Below are positions 18,530-26,243 of a stretch of DNA of 64,000 bases, piece by piece (the stretch's first letter is position 1; the number at the start of each line of letters is the position of its first letter). The stretch comes from Palsa-459 sp035510855 (GTDB lineage: Bacteria > Actinomycetota > Acidimicrobiia > Acidimicrobiales > RAAP-2): contig DATKGG010000069.1 of NCBI GenBank assembly GCA_035510855.1, positions 1 to 64,000 on the forward strand. Direction: 5' to 3'. Made by a program: the position numbers and the translations under genes. Below the pieces are notes generated by a model. That model was not told the DNA's origin. It worked only from the letters and a program-made list of their open reading frames with translations, and made no database searches.

Positions 18530-19104
18530 CGTCTCGACAGGACGCGCAGCGCCTGGCGCAGCGCGTCCTCGACGTTCGCGGTCTCGTCCAGCTGGTCGAT
18601 GGCTCGCCGCACCTCCTCGCTCGTGTAGCCGAGCTCGCCCAGCGCACCGCGGACCTCGGCGCTGACCGACGGTGTCGCGTCCTGCGCAACGGTCGCGGAC
18701 TCGGGCACGAGTCGCCCGCGCAGCTCGAGCAAGAGCCGCGCTGCAGTCTTCCGGCCGACCCCGGGGACCGCGCACAGCGCGTCGAGGTCGTCGGACGCGA
18801 GCGCGCGGGCGAGGGCCTCTGGTCCGAGCGCGCCCATGATCGACTGGGCGAGCGTCGGGCCTACGCCGGGTGCGGCAAGCAGGGCCTCGAAGCAGTCACG
18901 CTCCCGCGCGGTCAAGAACCCGTAGAGCACGATCGCGTCCTCGCGCACGTGGGTGTGGACCGCGAGCTCGACCTCGCCGCTCGCGGTCGGCGACGTCGCG
19001 GCCGGGCCGGTCAATGCGACGCGGTAGCCGACGCCATTCACGTCCACGATCGAGGTGCCGTCGGCAAGCCGTGCGGTCAGCTGGCCGCGCAGCGAGCCGA
19101 TCAC
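18526..19104 (-). CDS. ruvA: Holliday junction DNA helicase subunit RuvA
   Basis: A 192-residue junction-binding subunit. The N-terminal OB domain starts VIGSLRGQL and includes VNGVGYRV. Two helix-hairpin-helix motifs (LAAPGVGPTLAQSIMGAL and LCAVPGVGRKTAARLLLEL) follow, and the C-terminal domain III binds RuvB. GTG at 19104 overlaps the ruvC stop by 4 nt. Confidence 0.97.
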   Translation of the reverse strand: MIGSLRGQLTARLADGTSIVDVNGVGYRVALTGPAATSPTASGEVELAVHTHVREDAIVLYGFLTARERDCFEALLAAPGVGPTLAQSIMGALGPEALARALASDDLDALCAVPGVGRKTAARLLLELRGRLVPESATVAQDATPSVSAEVRGALGELGYTSEEVRRAIDQLDETANVEDALRQALRVLSRR

Positions 19105-19607
19105 GAGGGCAGCTCGGCGAGGCGGACGGCTCGGCGCATCGAGGCACCCACGAGGTGGCACATCGCGAGCGCCAGGGCGTCGGCGGCGTCCGGCGGCGGG
19201 GTCGTGGTGAGCCCGAGCTGGCGGGTCACCATCGCCTGGACCTGGGACTTGGTGGCCGAGCCGTAGCCGACGACGGCCAGCTTCACCTCATTCGAGGTGT
19301 ACTGGGCCACCTCGCAGCCGTGCGTCGCGGCGCACGACAGCGCGACGCCGCTCGCCTGGGCGACGCCGATCGCGGTCTTCGCGTTGGTCTGGAAGAACAC
19401 GCGCTCGACGACGACGACGGCGGGGTCGTACTGGGCGAGCAGCTCGCGCATTGACTGGGCGAGCTCGCTGAGCCGGCGATCGACCGACGCGGCGGGGTCG
19501 GTCTCGATCGTGCCGGCCGCGCTCGCCGTGAACGTGCCGGCCGCGTCGCGGGCGAGAAGGCCGTACCCGCACCGCGTGAGCCCGGGATCGATCCCGAGTA
19601 CGAACAT
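19101..19607 (-). CDS. ruvC: Crossover junction endodeoxyribonuclease RuvC
   Basis: A 168-residue resolvase. The catalytic acidic residues are visible in LGIDPGLTRCGYG, VVVERVFFQTN and the C-terminal DAADALALAMCH. It cuts Holliday junctions for RuvAB. The ATG at 19607 is preceded, 7 nt upstream, by TACAGT, a good -10 hexamer. The ruvCAB transcript therefore probably starts at or next to the ATG. Confidence 0.97.
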   Translation of the reverse strand: MFVLGIDPGLTRCGYGLLARDAAGTFTASAAGTIETDPAASVDRRLSELAQSMRELLAQYDPAVVVVERVFFQTNAKTAIGVAQASGVALSCAATHGCEVAQYTSNEVKLAVVGYGSATKSQVQAMVTRQLGLTTTPPPDAADALALAMCHLVGASMRRAVRLAELPS

Positions 19608-19614
19608 GTGTTCG

Positions 19615-19620
19615 ACTGTA
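19615..19620 (-). promoter_or_regulatory. -10-like hexamer TACAGT before ruvC
   Basis: TACAGT ends 7 nt before the ruvC ATG. Expected start of a leaderless ruvCAB transcript. Confidence 0.5.
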
Positions 19621-19647
19621 GTGGACCGGCCGGTCCCGGCCCGCGAC

Positions 19648-20397
19648 CTAGCCGTCGTAGGCGGTGAGCACGGACTCGGGGACGTCGAAGTTGGCGTGGA
19701 CGCTCTGGACGTCGTCATGGTCGTCGATGGCGTCCATCATCCGCAGCACCCGCTTGGCGTCGGCGTCGTCGGTGATCTCGACGGTCGAGCTCGCCACCAT
19801 GGTGAGCTCGGCGTTGCGAACCGAGACGCCCTGGGCCTCCAGGGAGTCGCGCACCGAGGCCAGATCCCCCGGCGCGGTCGTGATCGAGAAGCCGTCGTCG
19901 TCGCTCTCGAGGTCCTCTGCGCCGGCCTCCATCGCCAGCTCCATGAGGCGGTCCTCGTCGATCGTCGCGGCGACCTCGATCGCGCCCTTGCGCTCGAACT
20001 GCCACGCGACCGCCCCGGGCTCGGCCATCGACCCGCCGCTGCGGGTGAACAGGCTGCGCATCTCGGATCCCGTGCGGTTGCGGTTGTCCGTCAGGCACTC
20101 GACGAGCACCGCGACACCCCCGGGGCCGTAGCCCTCATAGGTCACCGCCTCGTAACGGACCCCCTCGAGCTCGCCAGTGCCGCGCTTGATGGCGCGCTCG
20201 ATGGTGTCGATCGGCACCGAGCCGTCACGGGCCTTTTGGAACATCGTGCGCAGCGCCGCGTTCGCGTTCATGTCGGCGCCGCCTTCGCGGGCAGCCACCT
20301 CGACCTGCCGGATGAGCTTGGCGAACAGCTTCGCCCTGGCCTTGTCCTGGGCACCCTTGCGATGCTTGGTGGTCGCCCACTTTGAGTGGCCCGACAT
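19648..20397 (-). CDS. yebC: YebC/PmpR family protein
   Basis: A 249-residue protein opening with the family signature MSGHSKWATTKHRKGAQDK and continuing with ARDGSVPIDTIERAIKRG and YGPGGVAVLVECLTDNRNR. Relatives are known as transcription regulators and, more recently, as factors acting on stalled ribosomes. The role here is unassigned between these. A GGAGGG Shine-Dalgarno lies 6 nt before the ATG. Its place just upstream of ruvC matches mycobacteria and many other bacteria. Confidence 0.95.
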   Translation of the reverse strand: MSGHSKWATTKHRKGAQDKARAKLFAKLIRQVEVAAREGGADMNANAALRTMFQKARDGSVPIDTIERAIKRGTGELEGVRYEAVTYEGYGPGGVAVLVECLTDNRNRTGSEMRSLFTRSGGSMAEPGAVAWQFERKGAIEVAATIDEDRLMELAMEAGAEDLESDDDGFSITTAPGDLASVRDSLEAQGVSVRNAELTMVASSTVEITDDADAKRVLRMMDAIDDHDDVQSVHANFDVPESVLTAYDG

Positions 20398-20428
20398 CTC
20401 GCCCTCCCCGACGTCGCGACGAACGATC

Positions 20429-21034
20429 CTAGTTCTGCACGGAGGCCGAGCTGCTCGACGAGGCCAGGTCCACGAACAGCGCGTGCACCGTTCGGTCGGC
20501 CGTGAGCTCTGGGTGGAACGAGGCGCCGAGCACCGAGCCCTGGCGCACGAGGACCGGGTGCGGGCCGTCGCCCACGTCGATCGTCGCAAGCACCTCGACG
20601 CCGTCGCCGACCTCGGTGATCCGGGGCGCGCGGATGAACACCGTGGGCACCCGCACGCCGCCCGCGAGCTCGCTCGACGACTCGAACGACGAGATCTGGC
20701 GCCCGTAGCCGTTGCGAAGGACCGTCACGTCGAGGAGCCCGAGCGCGGGCTGGTCGGGGCGCCCGTCTGCGATCGACGAGGCGAGCAGGACGAGGCCCGC
20801 GCAGGTGCCGAACGCCGGCATCCCTGCGCGCAGGCGCGACTCGAGCGGGCCCAAGAGCCCCGAGGTCACGAGCAGGTGCGCGATCGCGGTCGACTCGCCG
20901 CCCGGCAGCACGATGGCGTCGACGCCGTCGAGCTCGGTGACAGATCGGACCGGCGTCGAGGCGACACCGAGGTCCGCGAGCGCTGCCCGATGCTCAGAGA
21001 CGTCGCCTTGGAGGGCGAGCACGCCGACACGCAC
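20429..21034 (-). CDS. pdxT: Pyridoxal 5'-phosphate synthase glutaminase subunit PdxT
   Basis: A 201-residue class I glutamine amidotransferase that feeds ammonia to PdxS. It has GVLALQGDVSEH, the oxyanion motif LPGGEST, the nucleophile elbow FGTCAGLVLLA, and the catalytic His-Glu pair in GASFHPELTAD. The GTG start at 21034 is 2 nt after the pdxS stop. Confidence 0.96.
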   Translation of the reverse strand: MRVGVLALQGDVSEHRAALADLGVASTPVRSVTELDGVDAIVLPGGESTAIAHLLVTSGLLGPLESRLRAGMPAFGTCAGLVLLASSIADGRPDQPALGLLDVTVLRNGYGRQISSFESSSELAGGVRVPTVFIRAPRITEVGDGVEVLATIDVGDGPHPVLVRQGSVLGASFHPELTADRTVHALFVDLASSSSSASVQN

Positions 21035-21036
21035 GG

Positions 21037-21933
21037 CTACCAGCCGCGGTCGGCCAGGCGCTCGTTCAGCGTGGAGATCTCGTCGCCGCGCATGGCAGGC
21101 CCGAGACCCGTCGAGATCTTGGCAACTAGGTCGGCGTCGTCGAAGTGCGTGGTCGCCTCCACGATCGCCCGCGCCATGCGCTCGGGGTCCGAGCTCTTGA
21201 AGATGCCCGAGCCGACGAAGACGGCCTCGGCGCCGAGCTGGCGGACGAGCGCGGCGTCCGCGGGCGTCGCGATGCCGCCAGCGCAGAACAAGGGGACCGG
21301 AAGCTTCCCGGTCGACGCGACCTCGGCCACCAAGGCAAGCGGCGCCTGGAGGTCCTTGGCCGCCGCGTAGCGCTCGGCGTCGCCCAGCGTCGTGAGCCGG
21401 CGGATCTCACTGAGGATGGTCCTGAGGTGCCGGACGGCCTCGACGATGTTGCCCGTCCCCGCCTCGCCCTTCGAGCGAATCATGCACGCGCCCTCGTCGA
21501 TGCGCCGCAGCGCCTCGCCGAGGGAGGTCGCGCCGCACACGAACGGCACCGTGAAGGCCCACTTGTCGATGTGGTGCGCCTCGTCGGCGGGGGTCAGGAC
21601 CTCGGACTCGTCCACGTAGTCGACGCGGAGCGCCTGGAGGATCTGGGCCTCGGCGAAGTGGCCGATCCGGGCCTTGGCCATCACCGGGATCGTGACGACC
21701 TCTTGGATCCCCTTGATCATCTCGGGGTCGCTCATGCGGGCAACGCCGCCGTCGCGGCGGATGTCGGCAGGGACGCGCTCGAGCGCCATCACCGCGACGG
21801 CTCCCGCGTCCTCGGCGATCTTTGCCTGCGCGGGGGTGACGACGTCCATGATCACGCCGCCGCGAAGCATGTCGGCGAGGCCGCGCTTCACGTTCGTCGT
21901 CCCGTAGCTGCGCTCGTCGACTAGGTCCGCCAT
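21037..21933 (-). CDS. pdxS: Pyridoxal 5'-phosphate synthase subunit PdxS
   Basis: A 298-residue TIM-barrel enzyme that makes pyridoxal phosphate from ribose 5-phosphate, glyceraldehyde 3-phosphate and ammonia. The sequence is highly conserved: KRGLADMLRGGVIMDVV, ALERVPADIRRDGGVARMSD, MAKARIGHFAEAQ, DYVDESEVLTPAD and GEAGTGNIVEAVRH. The TAGGCT hexamer 6 nt before the ATG suggests a leaderless pdxS-pdxT transcript. Confidence 0.98.
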   Translation of the reverse strand: MADLVDERSYGTTNVKRGLADMLRGGVIMDVVTPAQAKIAEDAGAVAVMALERVPADIRRDGGVARMSDPEMIKGIQEVVTIPVMAKARIGHFAEAQILQALRVDYVDESEVLTPADEAHHIDKWAFTVPFVCGATSLGEALRRIDEGACMIRSKGEAGTGNIVEAVRHLRTILSEIRRLTTLGDAERYAAAKDLQAPLALVAEVASTGKLPVPLFCAGGIATPADAALVRQLGAEAVFVGSGIFKSSDPERMARAIVEATTHFDDADLVAKISTGLGPAMRGDEISTLNERLADRGW

Positions 21934-21939
21934 GACCCA

Positions 21940-21945
21940 AGCCTA
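21940..21945 (-). promoter_or_regulatory. -10-like hexamer TAGGCT before pdxS
   Basis: The same TAGGCT as before alaS and relA, 6 nt from the pdxS ATG. Confidence 0.5.
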
Positions 21946-21956
21946 CCGGGGAGACC

Positions 21957-22817
21957 TCACCATTCCGCGAGCACTTGGGCACGGACGGCGGGCGCGTCCA
22001 GCTCGCCGATGTCGTTGCTCGGGTCGCCGGGCAAGGGGTCGAACCACAACCACCGGGTCCGAGCGAAGTGCTCGGTGGCGAAGTACGAGCCGGCGACTGG
22101 CGGCGGCTGCGCGATGCACCGGTCGAGGACCGCGGCGATCCCGACGGGGAAGCGCACCGACACGGCTGCCACCTCGTCGGCGCGGAGCAGCCGGCCCCGG
22201 CCCGCGAGTCGGTGGCGGATCACGTCGTTGCCGAGCACGCCCGGCAGGGTCGCCGCCAGCGTTCCGCGGCGAACGTCGTCCAGGCGCAGGTGCGCGAGCC
22301 CATGTGCGAGGACGCCCTCGAGCTCAATCAGGTCGAGCTTGCCGATCAGCCCGGTGGTGGCGACCATGGCCGCGCCGCTCGAGGTGGCGACCATCGCGAG
22401 GTTGACCCGATCGTCGTCGAGCACGAACAGCGGGGGGTGCGAGACACCGAAGGTGGCGCAGAGTCCAGCGACGAGGTTCTCGAGGCGCGGCTGGGCGCCG
22501 TCGGCGACGCGGTGCGCGCCGAGCAGCCGCTCGACGTTCGCCGGTGCACTGAGGATGCCCGCGGCAACGACGAGCCCGCCAAGCACGAGGCTCGCAGCCA
22601 CGATCACGAGGCCGAGACGAAGCGCCCCGGCGGCCGCGAGTCCCGCGCCGCACACCGCGCCGATGGCCACGATGAAGGCGAGCGGGATCAACGGGACGAG
22701 GAACGCGACGCGACGGTTCCGCGCGCGCTCCTCGCTCGTCACGTCGTATCTCGGCGGCAGGGTCACGGCGTCGCCACCGCGCGCGGGAGGCACGTTGCGC
22801 AGGCTACTTCCCGTCAC
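21957..22817 (-). CDS. M48-like membrane peptidase homologue, catalytic Glu replaced by Gly
   Basis: About 286 residues. Two adjacent membrane helices lie at about residues 35-85 (FLVPLIPLAFIVAIGAV and LGLVIVAASLVLGGLVV), then a domain resembling HtpX/M48 zinc proteases with VSHPPLFVLDD and EGVLAHGLAHLRLDDV. In active M48 enzymes the motif is HExxH; here it is HGLAH (His172-Gly173-Leu-Ala-His176), so the general base is absent. A possible third zinc ligand remains in RADEVAAV. The C-terminus lacks other known domains. I used GTG 22817, preceded by GAGGG; GTG 22766 is an alternative. The gene lies between pimA and pdxS. Proteolysis is unlikely; zinc binding or scaffolding is possible. Confidence 0.72.
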   Translation of the reverse strand: MTGSSLRNVPPARGGDAVTLPPRYDVTSEERARNRRVAFLVPLIPLAFIVAIGAVCGAGLAAAGALRLGLVIVAASLVLGGLVVAAGILSAPANVERLLGAHRVADGAQPRLENLVAGLCATFGVSHPPLFVLDDDRVNLAMVATSSGAAMVATTGLIGKLDLIELEGVLAHGLAHLRLDDVRRGTLAATLPGVLGNDVIRHRLAGRGRLLRADEVAAVSVRFPVGIAAVLDRCIAQPPPVAGSYFATEHFARTRWLWFDPLPGDPSNDIGELDAPAVRAQVLAEW

Positions 22818-22833
22818 CTGGGTTGCCCTCGCC

Positions 22834-23943
22834 TCACGCGCGCGCACTCTCGAACCGCTCGGCCGCTCGGCCGTAGCGAACGAGGTAGCGGTCGACGAGC
22901 GCTGCCATCGACCAGCCCGCGGCATGCGCCGAGGCGGCGTCAAGGCTCTCTTTCGTAGCCGGCCGCTCGAGCGCCTCTCGCAGGGCGGCAGCGAGCGCCG
23001 CGGGATCGTTGGGGGCGACGAGCCTCGCGTGGCCCGCGGTCGCCTCGCGGTAGCCGTCGATGTCCGAGGCCACGACCGCGGTGCCCGCGGCCATCCCCTC
23101 GAGCGGCACGAGCCCAAAGCTCTCGCCGCCGAGCGAGGGCACGCACAGCACGTCGGCGCCCCGCAGGCGCGCGAACTTCTCGGCGTCGGTCACGGCTCCG
23201 AGCCACCTGATGCGCCCGTCGGACCCGTGGCGGCGCCGGAGCGACTCGGTCTGCGGCCCCTGGCCGAGCACCCAGCACTCGATCGGCAGGTCGATGCGAC
23301 CGAGCGCGTCGAGCAGGACCCCGAGGCCCTTGCGATCCTCGTGGCGTCCGACGAACACGATCGTGGGCGCGGACGTCGGGCTCGGCACCGTGGCGCGAAT
23401 GGCCTCGTCGTCGATCCCATTGAAGAGGACCTCAGGATGGATGCCCGTGGCGGCGGCGATGGTTGCCGCCGCGTAGTCGCTGACCGCGACCGCCTCGTCG
23501 AGGCCCCGCGCGAGCAGGCGGAAGACCGGCTTGCCGACCAGGTACGCGGGGCCGCCGCCGCCGCGGTGGAACGTGGCGACGATCGGACGGCGATGCGCGC
23601 GCAGCAGGCCGTACGCGGCGATCGGGGCGAACGGCTCGTGGACGTGCACCACGCCGTCTCGCAGGGTCGCGGCGATGGACGCGAACGTGCGTGACGCTCG
23701 AGGCGAGAGCGTCACGGGCGCGCGGGAGCCGTTCGCGGGCACGCCCACGACGCCGCCCACCGCGACGTGGGCGATGCCGAGTGAGCCCAGCACCTCGTCG
23801 GGCGCACCCGGCGAGCACACGGTGACTGAGACCCCACGCGAGGTGAGCTCCCGGGCCATCGCGCGCACCTGGGTCTGGACGCCGCCGGGCACGCTCAGCG
23901 CGTAGGGGCTGACGAGCTGGACGCGCGTGATGCCCGCCGTCAC
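22834..23943 (-). CDS. pimA: Phosphatidylinositol alpha-mannosyltransferase PimA-like (GT4)
   Basis: A 369-residue GT-B glycosyltransferase. N-terminal SVPGGVQTQVRAMARELTS and the C-terminal nucleotide-sugar site GGESFGLVPLEGMAAGTAV match PimA, which transfers the first mannose from GDP-mannose to phosphatidylinositol at the inner face of the membrane. The assignment rests on family plus order: pgsA, patA and pimA are joined by two GTGA overlaps exactly as in mycobacteria. The GTG start at 23943 overlaps patA. Confidence 0.88.
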   Translation of the reverse strand: MTAGITRVQLVSPYALSVPGGVQTQVRAMARELTSRGVSVTVCSPGAPDEVLGSLGIAHVAVGGVVGVPANGSRAPVTLSPRASRTFASIAATLRDGVVHVHEPFAPIAAYGLLRAHRRPIVATFHRGGGGPAYLVGKPVFRLLARGLDEAVAVSDYAAATIAAATGIHPEVLFNGIDDEAIRATVPSPTSAPTIVFVGRHEDRKGLGVLLDALGRIDLPIECWVLGQGPQTESLRRRHGSDGRIRWLGAVTDAEKFARLRGADVLCVPSLGGESFGLVPLEGMAAGTAVVASDIDGYREATAGHARLVAPNDPAALAAALREALERPATKESLDAASAHAAGWSMAALVDRYLVRYGRAAERFESARA

Positions 23944-24833
23944 GCGGCGCCCGGCCAGTTCGACTGGAGCACGTGCCACTGCTCGGGCGCGCGGCGGATG
24001 AGCCAGCCGAGCTCGCCTGCGACGACCCTCGTCACGCGCGCGACGTCGTCGCGGATCGTGGCCCGGCGCTCGGTGTCGATCGGCGGCCCCACGACGATGT
24101 GGTGGTCGCGTCCCGGCCCGCTGTAGACCGCGGCGCATAGCAGCGTCGCGCCGGTGCGCAGCGCGAGGAGCGCTGGTCCCGCCGGCATCGTCGTCGACGC
24201 CCCGAACAGCTCGACGTCAAGCCCGTTGTGCAGGATGTCGCGGTCGCAGAGCAGCCCGACCACCCCGCCGGCTCGCAGCACCTTGGCGACGGCGCCGCCG
24301 GCGGCGTCGTCGAGCGGCACGACGCCAAGTCCCATCTGGACGCGCTTGGCAGCGAACCAGTCGAAGAGCTCCGGTGGCTCGAGGCGCTCGGCGACCGCGG
24401 TCATCGGCCAGCCAATGTCGGCGAGCATCATCCCGCCCCACTCCCAGCTGCCAATGTGCGGGAGGGCGATCACGACGCCACGCCCCAGCGCCACCGCCTC
24501 GCGCAGGTGCTCCTCGCCTTCTGAGAAGCAGATTCGCGCGGTGACGTCCGAGGGACGCATGGCGGGGAGCTTGGCGCCCTCTGCCCAGTAGCGGCCGTAG
24601 GCGCGCAGGCCCCTCGTCACGTAGCGGTCGAGCACACGGGGGTCTGCCGGCTCGCGGGCGCCGCCGGCGAGCACCCGGTCGAGGTTCGCGGCGAGGTCGG
24701 ATCGCCGCCACTTCGGGAGCCGCCCAAGGGCGCCAAAGACCGCCTCGAAGGCCCCGACGTCGACGCGCTCGGGAAGCCACTCGAAGAGCGTGCCGAGGGA
24801 CCTGTAGAGCCAGTACCGAGCCCGCGGGCTCAC
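23940..24833 (-). CDS. patA: PatA-like phosphatidylinositol mannoside acyltransferase
   Basis: A 297-residue member of the lipid A lauroyl/myristoyl acyltransferase (LABLAT) family. The catalytic H-x4-E motif is in ALPHIGSWEWGG, and the later RAGGVVGLLCDRDI is also conserved. In mycobacteria PatA adds palmitate to the 2-linked mannose of PIM1. The gene overlaps pgsA upstream and pimA downstream by 4 nt each, which supports the PIM assignment over lipid A. Confidence 0.86.
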   Translation of the reverse strand: MSPRARYWLYRSLGTLFEWLPERVDVGAFEAVFGALGRLPKWRRSDLAANLDRVLAGGAREPADPRVLDRYVTRGLRAYGRYWAEGAKLPAMRPSDVTARICFSEGEEHLREAVALGRGVVIALPHIGSWEWGGMMLADIGWPMTAVAERLEPPELFDWFAAKRVQMGLGVVPLDDAAGGAVAKVLRAGGVVGLLCDRDILHNGLDVELFGASTTMPAGPALLALRTGATLLCAAVYSGPGRDHHIVVGPPIDTERRATIRDDVARVTRVVAGELGWLIRRAPEQWHVLQSNWPGAA

Positions 24834-25606
24834 GTCCCGGAGCGGTGCGTCCGATTCGCGCGGCGGTGCTCTCGCGCCTCGCGCCAGTCGCGAGCGCGCG
24901 TCTTTGCCTCGATGCGGACGGTGCGCCACCGCGCGACGGCGGCGACGGTGCGGTCCTGCATCCGTGCGGCCGTCCACTCGGGACGCGGTGCCCTCGAGCG
25001 TCGCCGAGACACGGCCGGGCGGTCGGGTCGGCTGGCGGACACCCAGATGCGCTGGAAGCGGCCCACTGCGGTCAGCGTGGTGAGCGCGAACAGCATCCAC
25101 AGGACGGGCACGAAGATCACCGCCGACAGCAGGGCCACGCCGAGGAGGATCATTCGCTCGGCTCGCTCCATGAGGCCCCCTTTGGCGGGGATCCCGAGCG
25201 ACTCGGCCTTCGCTCGCTGGTACGAGACGAGGAAGGTGACCGAGAGGATCGCGAAGGGCAAGAGGACGAGGCGCCCGCGGTGGTGATCGGCGAGGTACCA
25301 CGACGCACCTCCGAGCAAGAGGGCGTCGGCGAGCCGGTCGGTGACTGAGTCGAAGAAGGCACCGCGGACCGACTCGGTGCCGGCGGCCTTGGCAAGCGGG
25401 CCGTCGAACAGGTCGTGGGCACCCGTGAGGATGAGCAGGCCGATGGCGAGCGGGAACATGCCCGCGCCAATGGCGACCCCCGCGCCGGTGGCCGACAGCA
25501 GCCCGGTCGCGGTGAGCATGTCAGCGGTGAGGCCAACGCGCTGGAGCGCTCTGCCTACCGGCTGAGTGCTCCTGTCGACGGTCTTGCGGAACCGTCCGTC
25601 AAACAT
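24830..25606 (-). CDS. pgsA: CDP-alcohol phosphatidyltransferase (PgsA1-like phosphatidylinositol phosphate synthase)
   Basis: A 258-residue membrane enzyme with the CDP-alcohol motif in HDLFDGPLAKAAGTES through RGAFFDSVTDR; all four Asp are present. The usual DGxxAR reads DGPLAK, a conservative Arg-to-Lys change. It likely joins CDP-diacylglycerol to inositol phosphate, the first step of PIM synthesis, given the adjacent patA and pimA. The C-terminal 55 residues are strongly basic and unusual. The ATG at 25606 has AGGGAGGG 4 nt upstream; an in-frame ATG at 25669 overlaps a TACGAT -10-like hexamer and is less likely. Confidence 0.87.
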   Translation of the reverse strand: MFDGRFRKTVDRSTQPVGRALQRVGLTADMLTATGLLSATGAGVAIGAGMFPLAIGLLILTGAHDLFDGPLAKAAGTESVRGAFFDSVTDRLADALLLGGASWYLADHHRGRLVLLPFAILSVTFLVSYQRAKAESLGIPAKGGLMERAERMILLGVALLSAVIFVPVLWMLFALTTLTAVGRFQRIWVSASRPDRPAVSRRRSRAPRPEWTAARMQDRTVAAVARWRTVRIEAKTRARDWREAREHRRANRTHRSGT

Positions 25607-25733
25607 TGACCCTCCCTGCCCGCCGGCTCCTTGCGCCGTGGGGCGGATCCGCGCGCGCGGTTCGACCATCGTACCGGGAGCACGCCCGCTCCAGCGGAGA
25701 TGCCCAGATCAGACGTGTTGTACGCCCCAACTC

Positions 25734-26243
25734 TCAATCCAGCGCCTCATAGGCGCCTCGCAGCTTGGCGAAGGACACCGCCAAGGACTCGGGCAGCACC
25801 CGGGTCTCGGCGACCGAGGTCATGAAGTTGGTGTCGCCGCCCCACCGGGGCAGCACGTGCAGGTGCAGGTGCCCGGGGATGCCTGCGCCCGCGGCGCGCC
25901 CGAGGTTCGCGCCCAGGTTCGCGCCGTCCGGCCGGTAGGCGGCGGTCACGGCGCGCAGCGCACGGGTGGTGGCGCGCCACAGGGCGGCCGACTCGCTGTC
26001 ATCGAGCTCCTCGATGCCAGCCACGTGCCGCCTGGGCAGCACGAGCACGTGGCCGGATCCGTAGGGGAACGCGTTCAGGACGACGAAGCTCGACGCGTCG
26101 CGGTCCACGACCCCGGAGGCTTCGTCCATTGGTGCCTCCGCCAGCGCGCAGAAGATGCAGCTCGAGTCGTCGGCCCCGTGCCCGGTGGTCGCCTGCTCGA
26201 CGTAGCGGCGCCGCCAGCTCGCGTCTAGGCGCTCGAGCGCCAT
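25734..26243 (-). CDS. HIT-domain nucleotide phosphorylase/hydrolase
   Basis: A 169-residue histidine-triad protein. CIFCALAE near residue 30 and the triad GHLHLHVLPRW are clear. The mycobacterial counterpart at this place (Rv2613c) is an AP4A phosphorylase, and the longer N-terminus fits that subfamily. Its ATG overlaps the thrS stop by one base (TGATG). It lies between thrS and pgsA, as in other actinobacteria. Confidence 0.93.
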   Translation of the reverse strand: MALERLDASWRRRYVEQATTGHGADDSSCIFCALAEAPMDEASGVVDRDASSFVVLNAFPYGSGHVLVLPRRHVAGIEELDDSESAALWRATTRALRAVTAAYRPDGANLGANLGRAAGAGIPGHLHLHVLPRWGGDTNFMTSVAETRVLPESLAVSFAKLRGAYEALD

